A stretch of 64,000 nucleotides of DNA. Source: Natronomonas marina. Its GTDB lineage: Archaea; Halobacteriota; Halobacteria; Halobacteriales; Haloarculaceae. This document shows positions 1 to 6,559 of the stretch, piece by piece. The notes under the pieces were generated by a model. The model saw nothing but the letters and a program-made list of their open reading frames with translations. It was not told the origin of the DNA and did not search any database. Within the stretch, counting starts at the first letter, position 1. Each line of letters begins with the position of its first letter. The position numbers and the translations under genes were made by a program. The stretch covers positions 2,604,001-2,668,000 of the forward strand of contig NZ_CP101154.1 in assembly GCF_024298905.1 (NCBI RefSeq), in the 5' to 3' direction.

Positions 1-1051
1 CCCCCCCGGCCGGCGCCTCGTCGACCTCGATTCCCTCGCCGGTGATGGCGAGGAACACGTCGTCGAGCGTCGGCGCGCGGACGTTGAACCCGGTCACGGT
101 CAGCCCCTCGTCGCGGAGCGCGACGAGCAGGTCCGTCCCGTGCTGGCGGGCGGTTTGGGCGGTGACGCTGATGCCCGTCTCGGTCATCTCGACGGAGGCG
201 TCGTCGAACGCCTCGAAGCCGCGGGCGACGGCTGCGGCCCGATTTCGGGCGTCGGCGCCGCCCTCGACGTCGACGTCGAGTATCTCGCCGCCGACCCGTC
301 GCTTGAGGTCGGCCGGCGACCCCTCGGCGACGATGGCGCCGTCGAGGATGACCGCCAGCCGGTCGCACAGCTGGTCGGCCTCCTCGAGGTACTGGGTCGT
401 GAGGAAGATGGTGGTGCCGCGGTCGTTTATCGCCCGGAAGTACTCCCACAGCCGGTTGCGGGCCTTCGGGTCCAGGCCCGTCGTCGGCTCGTCGAGGAAG
501 ACCAGTGGCGGCTCGTGAACCAGCGCCGTCGCGGCGTCGAGCCGCTTCTTCATGCCGCCGGAGAACTCCTCGGCGCGCTTGTCGGCCTCGTCGGCGAGGT
601 CGACGAGGTCCAGCAGGTCGGCGACGCGCCCGTCGCGCTCGCCCCGCGGGACGCCGTAGGCCTCGCAGGCGAACCGGACGTTCTCCTCCGCTGTCAGCTC
701 CGGGTCGATGCTGGTCTCCTGGGCCATGTAGCCGATGGACTCCCGGACCTTCCGGGGCTCGGCCGTCACGTCGAAGCCGTTGACCCGGACGCGCCCGCCG
801 GTCGGCGACAGCAGCGTGGCGAGCACCTTGATCGTGGTCGTCTTGCCCGCGCCGTTCGGCCCGAGGAAGCCGAAGAACTCCCCCTCGGGTATCGTCAGGT
901 CGACGCCGCGAACGGCCTCGGTGCCGTCGGCGTAGGTCAGCCGGAGGTCCTCGACGCCCACGGCGGGCCGACCCTCGGCGGCGGACGCCTCCGTCGGTCG
1001 GTGTCCGTCCCGATGCGCCTCGCCGGGGTCCGTCCGTTCCGGTGGTGTCAC
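1..1051 (-). CDS. ABC transporter ATP-binding protein, DrrA-like (3' end outside window)
   Basis: This is the ATPase of an ABC exporter of the daunorubicin/multidrug (DrrA) type, which energises a separate membrane permease. Reading from the GTG at 1051, Walker A (GPNGAGKTTT) is near residues 64-73. The signature FSGGMKKR, Walker B FLDEPTTGLDP and the H-loop region (LTTQYLEEADQL) follow in the expected order. A C-terminal regulatory extension of the DUF4162 type ends in DDVFLAITGEG. The reading frame is still open at base 1, so the last residues and the stop are missing. About 35 poorly conserved residues precede the ABC domain, so a later start is possible. The permease would be expected just beyond the left edge. 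A CTTTTGT box at 1076-1082 is a plausible promoter element. Confidence 0.9.
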   Translation of the reverse strand, partial: MTPPERTDPGEAHRDGHRPTEASAAEGRPAVGVEDLRLTYADGTEAVRGVDLTIPEGEFFGFLGPNGAGKTTTIKVLATLLSPTGGRVRVNGFDVTAEPRKVRESIGYMAQETSIDPELTAEENVRFACEAYGVPRGERDGRVADLLDLVDLADEADKRAEEFSGGMKKRLDAATALVHEPPLVFLDEPTTGLDPKARNRLWEYFRAINDRGTTIFLTTQYLEEADQLCDRLAVILDGAIVAEGSPADLKRRVGGEILDVDVEGGADARNRAAAVARGFEAFDDASVEMTETGISVTAQTARQHGTDLLVALRDEGLTVTGFNVRAPTLDDVFLAITGEGIEVDEAPAGG

Positions 1052-1082
1052 GCCACACGGGAGGGCCGCCGGAGACAAAAGC

Positions 1083-1130
1083 GTGCAACTTCGAGGTTCG
1101 AGAAATACTTCGAAAGCTGAAGTTACGGGT
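1083..1130. promoter_or_regulatory. Candidate operator: TTCGAA-type inverted sequence upstream of ABC gene
   Basis: The 95-bp gap between the HxlR gene's stop and the ABC gene's start holds AACTTCGAGG...ACTTCGAAAGC...GAAGTT, an imperfect dyad around a TTCGAA core. The same core (ATTCGAAGT) recurs at 1628-1636 in front of the next divergent unit. This suggests, but does not prove, a shared binding site for the HxlR-family regulator encoded between them. Confidence 0.3.
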
Positions 1131-1145
1131 GGTCCCTCTGTCGAC

Positions 1146-1544
1146 TCACAGTTCGTGCTCGATGGCCCAGTGGTGGAGGTGGGCGAAGACGGGGAACAGC
1201 GCCTCGGCCTTCGCGGTCGGCGTGTACTCGACGCGGGGCGGAATCTCGTCGTACGATTCCCGGTCGAGCAGGCCGGCGTCGGTCAACTCCCCGAGTCGCG
1301 TCGACAGCGTGTTCGGCGCGGCGTCGAGTTCACCCTCCAGTTCCGAGAACCGCAGCGACCCCTCGGCGAAGGCGAACGCGCTCAGGACGGCCATCGCGTC
1401 GGTCTTCCCGAGCAGGTCCAGCAGGTCGGCGACCGTCCGCTCGGTTCGCTCTCGCTCCTCGGGGGCCAGAGAGTCCCGGAGCGCCTCGGCCTGCTCGCGG
1501 GAGAGCCCGGAACCCAACTCCGGCACCGCCGGTGGCTCGCTCAT
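1146..1544 (-). CDS. HxlR/winged-helix transcriptional regulator
   Basis: A 132-residue one-domain DNA-binding protein. The core (about residues 45-125) has the winged-helix pattern of the HxlR/MarR-like group: LRFSELEGELDAAPNTLSTRLGEL forms the helix-turn-helix and the RVEYTPTAKAEAL stretch forms the wing. The N-terminal ~40 residues are polar and acidic. It lies just upstream of, and in the same direction as, the ABC exporter gene, and is divergent from the reductase unit at 1674-3168. It probably controls one or both of these. A TATA-like AAATACTTG (1569-1577) sits about 25-33 nt upstream of the start. A GTACG-TC-CGTAC dyad (1577-1588) abuts it, consistent with autoregulation. The ligand is unknown. 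Confidence 0.85.
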   Translation of the reverse strand: MSEPPAVPELGSGLSREQAEALRDSLAPEERERTERTVADLLDLLGKTDAMAVLSAFAFAEGSLRFSELEGELDAAPNTLSTRLGELTDAGLLDRESYDEIPPRVEYTPTAKAEALFPVFAHLHHWAIEHEL

Positions 1545-1568
1545 GGCGGGGAGTGGCGACGGCCGTTG

Positions 1569-1588
1569 AAATACTTGTACGTCCGTAC
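1569..1588 (-). promoter_or_regulatory. Promoter and dyad operator of the HxlR gene
   Basis: Reading toward the HxlR gene, a CAAGTATTT box lies 25-33 nt before the ATG, as expected for leaderless transcripts. A perfect 5-bp-arm dyad (GTACG, 2-nt spacer, CGTAC) at 1577-1588 lies directly against it on the upstream (BRE) side. A protein bound there would hinder TBP/TFB, so autoregulation is a reasonable inference. Confidence 0.4.
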
Positions 1589-1640
1589 TGTCGAGCGAGT
1601 GACTGTCTCGATGCCCTGAAATTCAAAGATTCGAAGTTGC

Positions 1641-1650
1641 AAGTATAAGA
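1641..1650 (+). promoter_or_regulatory. TATA-like promoter element
   Basis: AAGTATAAGA lies 24-33 nt before the ATG at 1674, the usual haloarchaeal TATA position. It would drive the short reductase fragment, the DUF6069-like membrane gene and the NmrA-like gene as one transcript. Confidence 0.5.
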
Positions 1651-1673
1651 CCGACGGGTTCGTACCGACGGGT

Positions 1674-1832
1674 ATGCGACCCACCGTCTTCGGCGCGACC
1701 GGACCCACCGGTCGCCCGCTCGTGAGGCAGGCGCTCGACCGGGCAGACGAGGTGGTCGCCTTCGCGCGCTCGTCGTCGACCATCACGGACGCCCGCGACG
1801 TCGGCGTGACGTCGGCGGAGGGGTCGCCGTGA
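1674..1832 (+). pseudogene. Truncated NAD(P)-binding (NmrA/SDR-like) N-terminal fragment
   Basis: A 52-residue ORF beginning MRPTVFGATGPTGRPLV. The FGATGxTGRPLV pattern is the first beta-strand, glycine-rich loop and helix of an atypical short-chain dehydrogenase (NmrA/SDR) Rossmann fold. The normal protein continues for another ~200 residues. Here the frame stops after about 50 residues, inside a GTGA overlap with the next gene's start. It has its own TATA-like box. It is most likely the 5' remnant of a deleted reductase gene, kept because it couples translation to the following membrane-protein gene. A functional small protein cannot be excluded. Confidence 0.6.
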
Positions 1833-2251
1833 GCGAGGGAGAGACCCGCGCCGGCCGGTTCGCCGGCACGGCCCTCGACCGACTCCCCGTCCGGGGCGCC
1901 CTCGCGGCGGTCGCGGCGGTCGCGGGCAACGTCGCCCTGCTCGTCGCCGCGAACGCCATCGGCGTCGCGCCCGGGTTCCGGCCGCTCGCGGTGCCACCGG
2001 TCGCGTTCCTGTCGGTCGCCGGCGTCGTCGGCGCAACCGTCGTCTACTGGTTCCTCCGCCGCCGCTCGTCCAAGCCCGCCCGGACCTTCCGCCGGGTCGC
2101 CGGCGGCGTCCTCGTCGTCTCCTTCCTGCCGGACGTCGCGCTCCTGTTCGTCGACGAGGCCGCGACCGTCGCGGGCGTGGTGGTCCTGATGGCGATGCAC
2201 GTCGTCGTCGCGGCCGCCTGCGTGGCGCTGCTACCCGGGGAGCCGCGATGA
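1829..2251 (+). CDS. DUF6069-like four-helix membrane protein
   Basis: A 140-residue integral membrane protein starting at a GTG that overlaps the preceding fragment's stop. Four hydrophobic segments are visible (about residues 24-45, 55-78, 90-107 and 113-134), separated by short charged loops including FLRRRSSKPARTFRR. The topology and size match the DUF6069 family of uncharacterised membrane proteins. It overlaps the ATG of the NmrA-like gene by 4 bp, so both are probably co-translated. The function is unknown. Membership of the HxlR-linked unit suggests a redox or stress-related role, but that is inference. Confidence 0.75.
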   Translation: MSEGETRAGRFAGTALDRLPVRGALAAVAAVAGNVALLVAANAIGVAPGFRPLAVPPVAFLSVAGVVGATVVYWFLRRRSSKPARTFRRVAGGVLVVSFLPDVALLFVDEAATVAGVVVLMAMHVVVAAACVALLPGEPR

Positions 2252-3168
2252 ACGGGACGCTCGTCACCGCCGCGACGGGCACCGTCGGCCGCCACGTCGT
2301 CACCGACCTCGCCGACCGCGGCCTCGATGTCGCGGCCGGGACCCGCGACCCCGACCGGGCCGGCGACGTCGCCGCCGGGGCGACGGCCGTCGCGTTCGAT
2401 TTCGAACGGCCGGAAACGTGGGGCGCGGCACTGGCCGACGTCGACGGCCTCTTCCTGGCGCGACCCCCCGGCGTCGCCGTCGGGGACGTGACCGCCTTCG
2501 TCGACGCCGCCGCCCGGGTCGGCGTCGAACACGTCGTCTTCCTCTCGACGCTGGGCGCCGACCGCAACCCGCTGCTGCCGCACCGGCGCATCGAGCGCCA
2601 CGTCGAGAGCGCCGGCGTCGAGTACACCCACCTCCGGGCGTCGTTCTTCGCCCAGAACCTCCACGAGGTCCACGGCCGCGACGTCCGCGAGCGCGACGAG
2701 ATATTCGTGCCGGCCGGGTCGGGCCGGACCAGTTTCGTCGACGCCCGCGACGTGGCCGCGGTCGCCGCACTGGCGCTGGCCGAACCGGGTCACCGGAACG
2801 CCGCCTACGACCTCACCGGGGCCGAGGCGCTCGGCTACGACGAGGTCGCCGCCCGGTTCTCGACAGTGCTGGACCGCGAGATAACGTACGCCGACCCCTC
2901 GGTCCCCGCGTTCGTCTCCCGGATGCGCTCCCGGGGCCACCCGCTCGGCTACGTCCTGCTGATAGTCGGTATATACACCACCGCCCGGCTCGGGCTGGCC
3001 GCCCGCGTCACCGACGACGTCGAGCGATTGCTCGGGCGGCCGCCCCGCGACATCGACGAGTACGTCCGGGACTACGCCGACCGCTTCGGCCCGGAAACCG
3101 GCGCCACGACGCCGGGCGAGGAGGGCCGAACGGTGGCCGACGGGAGCGGGACGGACCCGGGACGCTGA
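2248..3168 (+). CDS. NmrA-like NAD(P)-binding oxidoreductase/regulator
   Basis: A 306-residue Rossmann protein of the atypical-SDR NmrA/QorB group. The N-terminus (LVTAATGTVGRHVV) carries the dinucleotide-binding glycine motif (TGxxGxxG-like). HVVFLSTLGAD is the usual strand-4 region, and the segment TSFVDARDVAAVAALAL is the typical domain-closing motif. The classical SDR YxxxK catalytic pair is not evident, as in NmrA-type sensors and quinone reductases. It is translationally coupled to the upstream membrane protein and divergent from the HxlR regulator. A role in quinone or electrophile response is plausible. The terminal ~25 residues are low-complexity and acidic. Confidence 0.85.
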   Translation: MNGTLVTAATGTVGRHVVTDLADRGLDVAAGTRDPDRAGDVAAGATAVAFDFERPETWGAALADVDGLFLARPPGVAVGDVTAFVDAAARVGVEHVVFLSTLGADRNPLLPHRRIERHVESAGVEYTHLRASFFAQNLHEVHGRDVRERDEIFVPAGSGRTSFVDARDVAAVAALALAEPGHRNAAYDLTGAEALGYDEVAARFSTVLDREITYADPSVPAFVSRMRSRGHPLGYVLLIVGIYTTARLGLAARVTDDVERLLGRPPRDIDEYVRDYADRFGPETGATTPGEEGRTVADGSGTDPGR

Positions 3169-3253
3169 CCGTCGCCGGCCGAACCGGCCGGTTGCGGCTC
3201 CGCTCGTCGGTGAAAACAGCGACGGCGGCGCGAAAGGTGACCGGGCGTCCGAC

Positions 3254-4144
3254 TTACAGCTTGCCGGCCTTCTGTAGCTTCATCAGGTCCTCGGTGTCGA
3301 GGGTCTCGCCTTCCTTGAACTTCTGGTAGATCTCCTCGGCCTCTTCCTTGGCGGCCTCGCGCTCCTCGGCGCGCTCGTCCTTGCGCTCCTCTTCCTCTTC
3401 CTTGTCGAGTTCGCGCAGCCGCTTCTGGACGCGGACGAAGTCCTCGTGGTGGCGGTCGGCGGCCTCCTGGGCGTCGACGAACTTCTCGTGCCACTCGTCG
3501 GCCTCGTCGCGGATGTCGTCGGCCTCACGGTAGGCCTCGATCATCTGGTTGTGGTGCTCCTGGGCCTCGTCGGCGAGTTCGGTGACCTTCTGGTGGTGCT
3601 TGGAGGCCTCGGCGCGGACCTCCTGGGCCTCCTCCTTCAGCTCCTCGAGGTCGCCCGTGGAGTTGAGCTTCTCCTTGCGGTCGGCGAGCTGCTCGCGCTT
3701 CTCCTCGATCTTCTCGATGAGTTCGCGCTCGTCCTCGGTCGACAGGACCTCGGTCTGCTGTTTGAACTCCAGATCCTCGATCTCCTCCTCGAGCTGGTCG
3801 ACGCTCTTGCCCTCGTCGAGTTCGAGGTCCTCCTTCATGTCGTCGACCTTGTCGAAGAGCTCGTTGGCCTCGGCGTTGAGCTCGTTGCGCTTCTCCTTGT
3901 GCTCTTGGACCTGCTCGTTGAGCTCGTCGCGCTTCTCGCGGTGCTCCTGTGCCTCGTCGACCTTCTCGCGGGTCTTGGCGTTGAGGTCGTCGCGTTTCGA
4001 GGCTCGCTCGGAGGCCATCTGGTTCAGCTCGTTCCGCCGGTCGCGGAGCTGCCCGGCGAGCTTGATGAGCTGCCCTTTGGACTTGTTCTCGAGGTCGTCG
4101 TCTGTCAGTTCTACGTTGTCGGACTCGTTGATTGACTCGGCCAT
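3254..4144 (-). CDS. Archaeal coiled-coil protein (COG1340-like)
   Basis: A 296-residue, extremely charged protein made almost wholly of heptad-type coiled coil (about residues 20-285), rich in Glu, Lys, Arg and Gln. Segments such as HREKRDELNEQVQEHKEKRN recur with changes. No signal peptide, membrane span or catalytic motif is seen. The family (COG1340, sometimes mislabelled phosphoserine-phosphatase-like) is widespread in archaea and has no established function; a scaffolding or chromosome-associated role has only been guessed at. It stands alone, divergent from the DUF371 gene. ATG at 4144 is the only sensible start. Confidence 0.85.
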   Translation of the reverse strand: MAESINESDNVELTDDDLENKSKGQLIKLAGQLRDRRNELNQMASERASKRDDLNAKTREKVDEAQEHREKRDELNEQVQEHKEKRNELNAEANELFDKVDDMKEDLELDEGKSVDQLEEEIEDLEFKQQTEVLSTEDERELIEKIEEKREQLADRKEKLNSTGDLEELKEEAQEVRAEASKHHQKVTELADEAQEHHNQMIEAYREADDIRDEADEWHEKFVDAQEAADRHHEDFVRVQKRLRELDKEEEEERKDERAEEREAAKEEAEEIYQKFKEGETLDTEDLMKLQKAGKL

Positions 4145-4300
4145 GGTTATCGTTCTACTCCATTACCGCTCCGGACGCCGACAGCTGCCGCTCGTGGGAA
4201 GGCCGTCGCCGTATAAGGAAGGTTCCCTGTCATTTCGGTCGGCTGGCGATGCTGCCGAACGCCGGACGCGTTCTGGTACCGGATACTACTGGTTTGCTCC

Positions 4301-4311
4301 ATATAAAAATT
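4301..4311 (+). promoter_or_regulatory. TATA-like element in 4145-4462 intergenic region
   Basis: The 318-bp gap between the coiled-coil gene and the DUF371 gene holds no convincing gene. It contains three AT-rich boxes: TATAAGG at about 4211-4217, ATATAAAAATT at 4301-4311 and CATATATAAAC at 4386-4396. The last two face the DUF371 gene and would give a 5' leader of about 40-130 nt, longer than usual for haloarchaea. Confidence 0.35.
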
Positions 4312-4462
4312 GTGGAGGCCCACCCCCGTGAAAACAGTTACCAAGCGGCTGAAACACCGAGTTAGAGGTTCACACGGTTCGCGCATCATATATAAACTCC
4401 CTCGCATACCACGGGACGCCGACGGACGGCCTCAAGTACTCCCGGCGACGACCTTCGGTACC

Positions 4463-4885
4463 GTGAGCGACCCGACCCAGCGTGTACGCGCGAGCGGCCA
4501 CGAGAACGTGACCGCCGAACACGGCAGCACCTTCGAGGTGACGAGCGACGACTGGCTGACGCCCGCGGGCGACTGCATCCTCGGCGTCGAGGCCGACACC
4601 GTGCCGGCGGCGTTCGACGAGGCGTTCGTCGAGGCCTGCCGCTCCCGGACCGCGACGATTACCGCCACGCTGCGGGCCGACGGCTACGAACAGGTCGTCG
4701 AGGGCCGCGGACATCCCGACCTCACCTTCGACGGCGACCGGAGCGCGGTCTGCCGGACGAGCACCCACGTCGACGACCGGACCGTCATGGTCGAGGCCGA
4801 CGCCGCCGCTGCCGACCTCGACCGCGAACTCGTCGCCGCGCTGGCCGACGGCGCGGGCCTCGAGTTCGTCCTCGAGGTGGAGTGA
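4463..4885 (+). CDS. DUF371 family protein
   Basis: A 140-residue soluble protein starting at GTG 4463. The frame extends further upstream, but the conserved domain begins with RASGHENVTAEHGSTFEVT, and this start gives the normal family length. Typical DUF371 features are the HxNVTAxHxTTxE-like N-terminus and the TPxGDCILGVxAD segment (here LTPAGDCILGVEADT). It is a small archaeal beta-barrel-like family of unknown biochemical role. It lies convergent with the methyltransferase gene downstream. Confidence 0.85.
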   Translation: MSDPTQRVRASGHENVTAEHGSTFEVTSDDWLTPAGDCILGVEADTVPAAFDEAFVEACRSRTATITATLRADGYEQVVEGRGHPDLTFDGDRSAVCRTSTHVDDRTVMVEADAAAADLDRELVAALADGAGLEFVLEVE

Positions 4886-4894
4886 GCCGCCGGG

Positions 4895-5500
4895 TTACGG
4901 TCCCGGCGCCGTGCACTCGACGTTGGCGAACGTGGTCCCGGACGCCGCCTCCTCGACGGAGACGGACTCGACGTCGAACCCAGCGGCTTCGACCATCTCG
5001 CGGGCGCAGTCGACCGAGAGGCGGTACTCGACGGTCACCGAATCCCACTTCTCGACCTCGCGGCGGCCGTCGCCGGTCTTGAAACCGACCCGGGCGACCC
5101 CGCCGGGCCGGAGCACCCGCTCGAACTCCGCCAGCGCCGCCGCCATCCCCTCGTAGGGGACGAAGAACACCGACGCTGGACACCAGACGCCGTCGAAACT
5201 GTTCGCCGCGAACCCGAGGTGCCGGAGGTCCATCCGGAGGTACCGCCCCGGTCGGTTCCGGCGGGCGTACTCGACCATCCCGCTCGCACGATCGACGCCG
5301 ACCGGGTCGAGACCCCGGTCGACGAAGTACGCGGCGTCCCGTCCCGGGCCGCACCCGGCGTCGAGCACCCGCGGGCCGTCCAGGGTCTCGACGAACGACT
5401 CCAGGAGCGCCCGGAACGATGCCGGGAGGTCCTCGAGCCCCGTGCGCGAATCGAACTCCTCGGCGACCCGACCGTAGAGTTCCGCCGGCGGTTCGACCAT
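4895..5500 (-). CDS. Class I SAM-dependent methyltransferase
   Basis: A 201-residue protein with a Methyltransf_11/25-type fold. Motif I VLDAGCGPGRDAAYFVDRG binds S-adenosylmethionine and is followed by the acidic strand-2 residue (VGVDRA). Later strands (FDGVWCPASVFFV, VLRPGGVARVGFK) match. The start at 5500 (MVEPPAELYGRVAEEF) fits the family; the upstream extension of the frame looks non-coding. The substrate is unknown. It is divergent from the endonuclease III-like gene with about 120 bp between starts. Confidence 0.85.
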   Translation of the reverse strand: MVEPPAELYGRVAEEFDSRTGLEDLPASFRALLESFVETLDGPRVLDAGCGPGRDAAYFVDRGLDPVGVDRASGMVEYARRNRPGRYLRMDLRHLGFAANSFDGVWCPASVFFVPYEGMAAALAEFERVLRPGGVARVGFKTGDGRREVEKWDSVTVEYRLSVDCAREMVEAAGFDVESVSVEEAASGTTFANVECTAPGP

Positions 5501-5619
5501 CGGCGGGCGTTTCGGGGGAGGTCCGCAAGAACCTTCGGTCCCGCCACGGCCCACCTCTCCACCGGAGGAGGTCGCCGCGACCCGGGAGCCATTTACCCAC
5601 GGCACCCCACCGTCCACCC

Positions 5620-6474
5620 ATGACGGAGGAACCGGCCGAGAACATCTCCGGCGGCCCCGCAGGCGGCGGGACCGACGCGCGGTTCGACCCCGCGACCGCC
5701 GACACTCGCGCCGAGGAGGTGGTCGACCGCCTCGGCGAGCGCTACTGGCAGAAGAGCTACGGCGGCCGGGACGGTTTCGAGTGTCTCGTGCGGACGGTGC
5801 TCAGCCAGAACACCTCCGACAAGGCCAGCCAGCCGGCACACGACGCGCTGATGGAGCGGTACGGCGGCGGCGACCTCGCCGAGGCGCTGTCGACCGCCCC
5901 GCAGGACGAACTCGCCGAGACCATCTCCTCGGCCGGGCTCTACAACCAGAAGTCCCAGACCCTCGTTCGACTGGCCGGCCGAATCGTCGAGGAGTACGGG
6001 GGCGTCCCGGCGTCCGGGGACGCCGAGGACAGCGGGGCTCCGTCCCGCCCGTCCGACGCCTTCGACGAGTTCGTCGCCGCGGGCGACCCCGCCGACGTGC
6101 GCGCGGCGCTGCTCGACATGAAGGGCGTCGGCCCGAAGACCGCCGACTGCGTGCTGCTGTTCGCCGGCGGGCGCGGCGGCGTCTTCCCCGTCGACACCCA
6201 CGTCCACCGCATCGCCCGCCGGATGGGACTCGCACCGGCGGACGCCGACCACGAGGCGGTCCGCGAGCGCCTCGAGGCGGACGTACCCGCCGAAAAGTGC
6301 GGCTTCGGCCACACCGCGATGATACAGTTCGGGCGGGAGTACTGCTCGGCGCGCAAACCCGCCTGTCTCGAGGACCCCGATGCGTGCCCGATGGCCGACG
6401 TCTGCGAGCAGGTCGGCGTCTACCCCGAGACGGGCGAGATGGTCGACCCGAGCGAGGCACCGGAAGCCGAGTAG
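5620..6474 (+). CDS. Endonuclease III-like DNA glycosylase (HhH-GPD, Fe-S)
   Basis: A 284-residue base-excision-repair glycosylase paralogue. It carries the helix-hairpin-helix LLDMKGVGPKTADCVLLFA, with the Lys at the Nth catalytic position, and the catalytic-Asp motif FPVDTHVHRIARR. A C-terminal four-Cys Fe-S loop follows with spacing C-x6-C-x6-C-x5-C instead of the canonical C-x6-C-x2-C-x5-C seen in the second Nth of this window (53203-53886). A ~25-residue polar insertion (about residues 128-152) separates the two halves. It is followed at 85 bp by the Bax1-type nuclease gene in the same direction, suggesting a repair unit. Start ATG 5620. Confidence 0.88.
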   Translation: MTEEPAENISGGPAGGGTDARFDPATADTRAEEVVDRLGERYWQKSYGGRDGFECLVRTVLSQNTSDKASQPAHDALMERYGGGDLAEALSTAPQDELAETISSAGLYNQKSQTLVRLAGRIVEEYGGVPASGDAEDSGAPSRPSDAFDEFVAAGDPADVRAALLDMKGVGPKTADCVLLFAGGRGGVFPVDTHVHRIARRMGLAPADADHEAVRERLEADVPAEKCGFGHTAMIQFGREYCSARKPACLEDPDACPMADVCEQVGVYPETGEMVDPSEAPEAE

Positions 6475-6559
6475 CCCGTGAGAACCCCTGCGGTCGGGGG
6501 TCGACACCGCCACCGGAACGCCGGGGCGTTTTTGTCCGCCGGCGACCGACACCCCGGCA

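Noticed and set aside
140-1120. Long plus-strand frames over the ABC transporter gene
   Set aside because: Minus strand encodes Walker A, signature and Walker B in order; plus-strand frames are composition shadows.
3446-4135. Long Leu/Val-rich plus-strand frame opposite the coiled-coil gene
   Set aside because: It is the complement of heptad-rich acidic codons; the minus-strand protein is a recognised archaeal coiled-coil family with a sound start.
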